From Alkalicoccobacillus porphyridii (GTDB lineage Bacteria; Bacillota; Bacilli; Bacillales; Bacillaceae_D): a DNA stretch of 64,000 nt. The position numbers and the translations under genes are program-made. The stretch is taken from assembly GCF_007293315.1 (NCBI RefSeq), contig NZ_VLXZ01000002.1, positions 248,001-312,000 of the forward strand, read 5' to 3'. The notes under the pieces were generated by a model. That model had not been told where the DNA came from, made no database searches, and saw only the letters and a program-made list of their open reading frames with translations. Positions 59,440-64,000 of this stretch are shown here, piece after piece (within the stretch, counting starts at the first letter, position 1; each line of letters starts with the position of its first letter).

Positions 59440-59700
59440 GTGCGCTACCTCTTTGATGCATTGATAGAGATCGGTGGACGCGGTTTTTACTTTTTAGAGC
59501 ATTTTGCCTCTACATTCGCGCATTCCTACTTTTTCGAGCGTTTTTCTGCAATGGCGCGCATTCGGTCTCTGTTTTCGCTCATTTTCAACATTTCCGCGCA
59601 TCTCATTTCTACTATCACGCACTTGTAGCTTCATTCCGCGCATTCTTTAATCTTCGGAGAGTGTCTAATTTATTTGAGCGTTTTTCCTCACAAAAAAAGC
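59440..59700 (+). repeat. Degenerate GCGCATT repeat tract
   Basis: Short degenerate units with cores such as TTCGCGCATTC, TTTCGAGCGTTTT and TTCCGCGCAT recur every ~20-25 bp across ~250 bp. Frames stay open locally, but no start site or protein family is present, so I do not call a gene. It recalls the regular tract at 48520 but is much more decayed. Confidence 0.5.
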
Positions 59701-59752
59701 TCCACTTTTTAAAAAGTCGCAGCTTGTGTAATCAATATCAAAATAATAAAAG

Positions 59753-59825
59753 TGAGCCATGAAGGATTCGAACCTTCGACCCTCTGATTAAAAGTCAGAT
59801 GCTCTACCAACTGAGCTAATGGCTC
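59753..59825 (-). tRNA. tRNA-Lys (UUU)
   Basis: 73-base cloverleaf: acceptor GAGCCAT/ATGGCTC, anticodon loop CTTTTAA (anticodon UUU), T loop GTTCGAATC, discriminator A. No encoded CCA. Confidence 0.95.
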
Positions 59826-59856
59826 ATACCTGTGAAGCTTTAAAAAAGTAAAATGG

Positions 59857-59928
59857 CTGGGCTACCTGGGATCGAACCAGGGAATGACGGAATCAAAATC
59901 CGTTGCCTTACCGCTTGGCTATAGCCCA
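59857..59928 (-). tRNA. tRNA-Gln (UUG)
   Basis: 72-base cloverleaf: acceptor TGGGCTA/TAGCCCA, anticodon stem-loop ACGGATTTTGATTCCGT (anticodon UUG), T loop GTTCGATCC. Confidence 0.95.
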
Positions 59929-59935
59929 AAAATGG

Positions 59936-60017
59936 TGGAGGGGGGCAGATTCGAACTGCCGAACCCGTAGGGAGCGGATTTACAGTCCGCCGCGTTTAGC
60001 CACTTCGCTACCCCTCC
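59936..60017 (-). tRNA. tRNA-Tyr (GUA)
   Basis: 82-base class II tRNA with a long variable arm (CCGCTCCCTACGGG region), acceptor GGAGGGG/CCCCTCC, anticodon loop CTGTAAA (GUA). Confidence 0.95.
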
Positions 60018-60041
60018 AGCTAAAATAAAAAAGTAAAATGG

Positions 60042-60114
60042 TGGAGGATGACGGGCTCGAACCGCCGACCCTCTGCTTGTAAGGCAGATGCTCTCCCAGC
60101 TGAGCTAATCCTCC
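60042..60114 (-). tRNA. tRNA-Val (UAC)
   Basis: 73-base cloverleaf: acceptor GGAGGAT/ATCCTCC, anticodon loop CTTACAA (UAC), T loop GTTCGAGCC. Confidence 0.95.
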
Positions 60115-60298
60115 CCTTTGACTGCAGATAAACTTCTGATTTCTTCGTCCACTGCGCTATTCTCAGTCAGTCACGTACAGTCGTACGCTCCATCCTTCGA
60201 AAGCTTGTGTCCTCGAACTCATCGTTTCTCTTTGTCATATCAAATGGCTGCGAATTTCTTCGTCCATTGACTGCTGGTATTATTCAAAAAAATAATGG

Positions 60299-60370
60299 TG
60301 ACCCGTACGGGATTCGAACCCGTGATACCGCCGTGAAAGGGCGGTGTCTTAACCACTTGACCAACGGGCC
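60299..60370 (-). tRNA. tRNA-Glu (UUC)
   Basis: 72-base cloverleaf: acceptor GGCCCGT/ACGGGTC, anticodon loop CTTTCAC (UUC), T loop GTTCGAATC. It is separated from tRNA-Val by ~185 bases of spacer with the twice-occurring TTTCTTCGTCCA. No rRNA follows in the window. Confidence 0.95.
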
Positions 60371-60531
60371 AGCTTGTCTGCCTGAAACACTGACAAAAAG
60401 TATTATAACTAATCCTACAACATAAGACAAGTGTTTTTTTAAGTTTTTATTTTTCTCCTGCTATGATTTACCTCTTTTCATACGAACGTACATTCGGTAT
60501 ACTATAAAAAAACGCTAAAGGGTGTTGACTG

Positions 60532-60717
60532 ATGAAGGCAGATCCCAATTTATCGCATGCGGATTTTCTTGCTGTATTAGAGAGTGTCCGATATTCCGCA
60601 AAAGAAGAAACAAAGTTTGAAGTGGCTGAGTGTATGCTTGATTATGGGATTGATATTAAGCTTGTTGGTGCTGTGACAGGTCTTTCAAAAAGCCAGCTGA
60701 CGAAAGAAACGAAATAA
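60532..60717 (+). CDS. Small protein resembling the C-terminus of Rpn/PD-(D/E)XK transposase-like proteins
   Basis: A 61-residue protein. KFEVAECMLDYGIDIKLVGA and VTGLSKSQLTK recall the tail common to Rpn recombination-promoting nucleases (a helix with M-L/x-x-G-x-x-I-x-x-I-x-x-x-T-G-L-S), without the nuclease domain. AAAGGGTG lies about ten bases before the ATG. It may be a surviving fragment or an independent small gene; no function assigned. Confidence 0.5.
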   Translation: MKADPNLSHADFLAVLESVRYSAKEETKFEVAECMLDYGIDIKLVGAVTGLSKSQLTKETK

Positions 60718-60947
60718 TTCCTTCTCATTTTAGCTTTTTTGAGAATGGTTCAATTGCTTTTATGAATCTGGCGTTTTCATTTGCCTCCTTGTAACCCCCC
60801 TACCTATATAACAACTGAACACTCGACTAAAATTGTTCATTGAAGAATCGTCCATCCGCCCCTTTACCTAAAAAATAGCCCACATTCGTAGCCAAATTTC
60901 AGCGGATGCATAAGGTAAAGTATTCCCTTGCGAAAGGCGGTGTAAGT

Positions 60948-61118
60948 ATGGGTTTCTTCGGTGGCGGTTGTGACTATGGTTATGGCGGCGGCGGTTACGG
61001 ATATGGCAATGGCGGCGGACCAGTTGGTGGTTACGGCGGCGGATGTGGCAATGGATTCGCGTTAATCGTGGTTCTATTTATCCTACTTGTAATCATTGGT
61101 GCTTCTTTTGGCAAATAA
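60948..61118 (+). CDS. YjcZ-type glycine-rich small protein
   Basis: A 56-residue peptide: Gly/Tyr-rich N-terminus (MGFFGGGCDYGYGGGGYG) followed by one hydrophobic helix (GFALIVVLFILLVIIGASFG). Both features match the YjcZ family of small, often spore-associated peptides. ATG at 60948 has AAAGGCGG seven bases upstream. Function unknown; membrane association expected. Confidence 0.75.
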   Translation: MGFFGGGCDYGYGGGGYGYGNGGGPVGGYGGGCGNGFALIVVLFILLVIIGASFGK

Positions 61119-61191
61119 GTAAAAAACAAGCTGAGTCTACACGTCAATTCTTTAACCTCATGTATTGGCGGTATTCAGCATGACATCTAAC

Positions 61192-61257
61192 AAAGAAAGC
61201 TGTCTCATTTCAAGGCCATTCTCACCAGAATGCACCCAAATTGAGGCAGCTTCTTTG
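61192..61257. other. Long imperfect hairpin between YjcZ and DUF421 genes
   Basis: Plus-strand AAAGCTGTCTCATTT pairs with AAATTGAGGCAGCTT some 35 bases later. It probably ends transcription of the DUF421 gene or the YjcZ gene. No T run is clear. Confidence 0.4.
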
Positions 61258-61305
61258 CCTATTAACCAGCATCGAACCATGTACATAACGTGCATTAGAA
61301 AACAT

Positions 61306-61962
61306 TTACGATGATTTTGGTGGCTCGATTTTCGGCTCAATATACAATTGCTTTTCTTTTGTAAAACCACAGTAAAATATGTGCTTAAAGTTATCATATC
61401 CGCGTTCATTGAGCTGTTCTGTTAACCAGTCACTGGATTTACCTAGAATCGTTAAATGCTCCTCTTGCACAGCCCCATCAAGAATAAAGGGCAGTGTAAA
61501 AGGAAACTCATCCCCTTTTTTGTAAACAGATAAGGCACCAGAGGTCTCCAGCAGAGCGTATTCAACTTCTCGAATATCAAATACATCCTTGGTCCTTAGC
61601 TGAAGAAGAACATCATCAAGGTTATAGGATTGCTTCTTCATATTATCTTGTTGTAACTTCCCCTCTCGTATGATGAGCACAGGACGCCCATCCACTACGT
61701 CTCGGAATTTCTGATTCTTTAATGAAATACGAGAGAACGTAAATTGAATGGCAAAAAGTAAAAGGACCGGGGCAAGCCCTTTCATAATTGGAATATTCGT
61801 ATCCTCAATCATGATGACAGCTATATCGACAATTAATAACGTAATGACAATATCAAGGACACTAATTTCTCCAATATCTTTTTTTCCCGTTAGACGGAAG
61901 AAAAACAGAATCATTAAAAATACTATCAATGTTCGAAACAACGCTAAAAGAATATCATCCAT
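61306..61962 (-). CDS. DUF421 membrane protein (YetF/YrbG-like)
   Basis: A 218-residue protein with three N-terminal membrane helices (LALFRTLIVFLMILFFFRLT, ISVLDIVITLLIVDIAVIMI and a third around GLAPVLLLFAIQF) and a cytosolic C-terminal domain with GRPVLIIREGKLQQDNMKKQ and LDDVLLQLRTKDVFDIREVE, which is the DUF421 signature. Function of the family is unclear; in bacilli several copies occur and some are spore-related. Single gene. Confidence 0.9.
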   Translation of the reverse strand: MDDILLALFRTLIVFLMILFFFRLTGKKDIGEISVLDIVITLLIVDIAVIMIEDTNIPIMKGLAPVLLLFAIQFTFSRISLKNQKFRDVVDGRPVLIIREGKLQQDNMKKQSYNLDDVLLQLRTKDVFDIREVEYALLETSGALSVYKKGDEFPFTLPFILDGAVQEEHLTILGKSSDWLTEQLNERGYDNFKHIFYCGFTKEKQLYIEPKIEPPKSS

Positions 61963-62026
61963 AATCTCCAGTTCACCCTCCAGCAGTGTGCATCAGATAT
62001 AGTATCTGTCAGAAGGGGCGGAGTAT

Positions 62027-63331
62027 TCATGTGAATTTATTTAATGGTTCCTCTAAAACACGCTCTTCTTTTATCAGTTTGCGGTTTAGTAATTCTGGCA
62101 CTACCTGTTCAACGATTTCTGTGAAACCTTCCTCCATATAAGGTGGCATTAAGTTAAATCCGTCACACGCTCTTTCCTCGTACCATTGTTGCAATTTATC
62201 AGAGATAGTATTGGGAGTCCCTACTACAATTTGATGAGAACGACTGGCTGCGTATGCCTTCCCCACCTCCGCCAATGTCTTATTTTCCTGCCTGGCTTTT
62301 CTTATCACTGCTTGAAATCTTCCTTTACTACCTCGTATTACATTTTCTATATCAGGGAATTTGTCGTCTACATCATGCTGAGATAAGTCATAGTTCATAC
62401 TTCCAGACATAAAGGCAATGCCTGCCATAGGATGAATTAATGAGTCTAAATACTGTCGCTTTTCCTCTGCTTCTTTTTCAGTACTACCAATGATCGGCAT
62501 CACGCCTGGGAGAATGCTTATAGAATCTTGAGATCTATGATGCCTTTTCATTCTAGACTGTACGTCTTGATAAAATCGTTTTGCAGATTCTAGCGTAGGT
62601 TGAACAGTGAATATGATATCTGCGTTCTTCACGGCTAACTCACGAAAGGTCTCTGATGAGCCTGCTTGTATAATGGTTGGATGTCCATATTCGGATAAAG
62701 GAACGTTTAATGGCCCTTTCACATCAAACCAGTGGCTCTCATGATCAATGTAATGCACATGATCCTTATTCGAATAAACACCTGTTTTCTTATCCTTTGG
62801 ATCGGTCCCCGCGTCCCAACTGCTCCATAGCTTCTTCACAACCTCTATGAATTCCTCTGCCCTTTCATAGCGAGTGGCATGGTCTAAATGCAACGACTCC
62901 CCAAAATTACGAGCCTCCGCATCACTCGTTGAAGTCACAACATTCCAAGCTACTCTTCCCTGACTGAGGTGATTTAACGTAGCAAACATTCTCGCAATGT
63001 GATAAGGCTCGTGATAGGTAGTAGAAGCAGTTGCTGCAAGTTTTATATGTTTAGTAACTGCGCTTAGTGAAGAAATTAGTGTAATTGGTTCTGATGTAAT
63101 CGATGGGCGATACATCACAGAATCGGCAAAGCTTGAACCATATATATCATCTAAAGCAAGCTTGTCAGAAAAAAAGACCATATCCAGCTTTGCTTGCTCT
63201 GCTTTCTTAACAATATTTGCATAAAATTTAAAATCCAACGGACTGCCTGGAGTGGCAGTAGGATACCGCCATCCTCCTGCGTGATGACCCGTTGACGTCA
63301 TAAATAACCCTAGCTTCATCTTCTGACTCAT
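62027..63331 (-). CDS. NtaA/SnaA/DmoA-family FMN-dependent monooxygenase
   Basis: A 434-residue TIM-barrel flavin-dependent monooxygenase of the bacterial luciferase type. Features of the NtaA/SoxA/DmoA group: GHHAGGWRYPTA near the N-terminus, VVTSTSDAEARNFG, HYIDHESHWFDVKGPL and the C-terminal TPNTISDKLQQWYEERACDG. It oxidises a reduced S- or N-compound with FMNH2 and O2 supplied by a separate reductase. It starts where the upstream ABC ATPase gene ends (TAATG), so the imported substrate of that transporter is its likely target. Confidence 0.93.
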   Translation of the reverse strand: MSQKMKLGLFMTSTGHHAGGWRYPTATPGSPLDFKFYANIVKKAEQAKLDMVFFSDKLALDDIYGSSFADSVMYRPSITSEPITLISSLSAVTKHIKLAATASTTYHEPYHIARMFATLNHLSQGRVAWNVVTSTSDAEARNFGESLHLDHATRYERAEEFIEVVKKLWSSWDAGTDPKDKKTGVYSNKDHVHYIDHESHWFDVKGPLNVPLSEYGHPTIIQAGSSETFRELAVKNADIIFTVQPTLESAKRFYQDVQSRMKRHHRSQDSISILPGVMPIIGSTEKEAEEKRQYLDSLIHPMAGIAFMSGSMNYDLSQHDVDDKFPDIENVIRGSKGRFQAVIRKARQENKTLAEVGKAYAASRSHQIVVGTPNTISDKLQQWYEERACDGFNLMPPYMEEGFTEIVEQVVPELLNRKLIKEERVLEEPLNKFT

Positions 63332-64000
63332 TAACCTTCTCTCCCTCCTGCTATATGCAAGGATCGTTCGTTAACATGAATCAATGGATAATGACATGCT
63401 ACTGCTCGATTATCGTTTAAGTTAGTCAATGTTGGTTCTTCCTTTTTACACTTGTCCGTGGCAAAGACACACCTCGTATGAAAACGGCAGCCTGACGGCG
63501 GAGAAATTTGAGATGGAATTTCTCCATTTGTACTATTTATTTTTTGATCAGATGCTTGTTGACTTAGCTCGGCCTCTGGATTCAAGATTGAGTCATTAAG
63601 CGTTTGTGTGTAGGGATGTGCAGGGTGAGCGAATAGATCATCCGCTGGAGCAATCTCAACAATCTTCCCTAGATACATCACACCAATTCGATCAGAGATA
63701 TGCCTTACAACTTGAAGACCATGAGCAATAAATAAAAAGGTAAGACCTAACTCTTTCTGCAAGTCTTGCAACAGATTGATAACCTGCGCTTGAATGGAAA
63801 CGTCTAGAGCGGATACTGCTTCATCTGCTAGAATAAATTTTGGTTTCATCGTGATGGCCCTTGCAATGACAATTCTTTGACGTTGGCCACCAGAAAATTC
63901 ATGCGGATAGCGATTGTACCAAGATGCCTTCAATCCAACCATTTCCATTACTTCTTTTACTTTCGTTTCAATTGCACTATCTGAATCAGAACTAAAGTTA
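63331..64000 (-). CDS. Peptide/nickel-type ABC transporter ATP-binding protein (5' end outside window)
   Basis: The C-terminal ~220 residues of an oligopeptide-type ABC ATPase; the frame continues past the right edge without a start. It begins within SAIETKVKEVMEMVGL, then the signature FSGGQRQRIVIARAI, Walker B ILADEAVSALDVS, the switch IAHGLQVVRHISDRIGVMYL, and the C-terminal oligopeptide domain with Cys-rich PPSGCRFHTRCVFATDKCKK and PTL. Walker A lies outside. The gene overlaps the monooxygenase start. Substrate unknown, possibly a sulfur- or nitrogen-containing compound. Confidence 0.93.
   Translation of the reverse strand, partial: NFSSDSDSAIETKVKEVMEMVGLKASWYNRYPHEFSGGQRQRIVIARAITMKPKFILADEAVSALDVSIQAQVINLLQDLQKELGLTFLFIAHGLQVVRHISDRIGVMYLGKIVEIAPADDLFAHPAHPYTQTLNDSILNPEAELSQQASDQKINSTNGEIPSQISPPSGCRFHTRCVFATDKCKKEEPTLTNLNDNRAVACHYPLIHVNERSLHIAGGREG

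Noticed and set aside
59416-59628. Plus-strand 70-codon frame after the Spo0E-like gene
   Set aside because: It starts inside the T tract of the terminator and lies in the degenerate repeat tract.
59753-60370. A rRNA operon next to the tRNA genes
   Set aside because: No 5S, 16S or 23S sequence is present near the tRNA genes; they form a separate cluster.

Overview
The window is a low-GC chromosomal segment of a spore-forming Firmicute of the Bacillaceae. The evidence is the sigW-rsiW-cdaA-cdaR-glmM block, glmS with its self-cleaving ribozyme leader, Spo0E-type and Sda-type sporulation regulators, a YjcZ-type glycine-rich peptide, strong AGGAGG ribosome binding sites and many short stem-loop/T-run terminators. 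The acidic secreted proteins and gene mix would fit a salt- or alkali-tolerant genus, but that is inference. Many starts given here are moved inward from the longest open frame to an ATG, GTG or TTG with a good ribosome binding site.

Region 1 (1-27.6 kb) is mostly small accessory units: a BAAT-type thioesterase cut by the left edge, a cupin, a divergent MerR/aldo-keto reductase pair, lipoproteins, a large secreted DUF4832 protein, a Nudix hydrolase, a holin-like type I toxin, DinB, PadR, VOC and GNAT proteins, an ECF sigma/anti-sigma pair, a BcrAB-type ABC exporter with its own two-component system, a membrane-anchored class C serine hydrolase, a DoxX protein whose promoter is flanked by Rex/Fnr-like dyads, an M29 aminopeptidase, and two more MerR regulators. 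A 261-bp MITE-like element with 11-bp inverted ends sits inside a terminator at 4.4-4.7 kb.

Region 2 (28-30 kb) is glmS with its sigma-A promoter and ribozyme. In Bacillus, glmS normally directly follows glmM. Here glmM lies at 54.1-55.5 kb, so about 24 kb of accessory DNA (30.2-54.1 kb) separates them. This interval carries an APH-family kinase, an Sda-like peptide, a hxlA-rpiA-hxlB operon with a TRAP transporter and a LacI regulator, an NmrA/NTF2/TetR group, a VanR-like regulator with alanine racemase and a D-Ala ligase, an SCO protein, a PhyH dioxygenase with an AraC regulator, an ABC exporter, and a second operon with a DD-carboxypeptidase, a hexapeptide acetyltransferase, a VanS-like kinase, a 39-residue membrane peptide and an SDR.

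The most striking observation is that the ddl-alr-regulator operon and the carboxypeptidase-acetyltransferase-kinase operon, about 9 kb apart, share a nearly identical 39-bp promoter element (34 of 39 positions). This suggests one split two-component system controlling peptidoglycan-stem remodelling from two loci.

Region 3 (54.1-64 kb) is the conserved cell-envelope block glmM-cdaR-cdaA and rsiW-sigW, all on the minus strand. sigW is broken by a one-base deficit in an A run although its autoregulatory promoter is intact. Next come a Spo0E-like phosphatase, a degenerate repeat tract, five tRNA genes (Lys, Gln, Tyr, Val, Glu), small proteins, a DUF421 membrane protein, and an FMN-dependent monooxygenase coupled to a peptide-type ABC ATPase that runs off the right edge. 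No rRNA, CRISPR array, prophage or complete IS element was seen.
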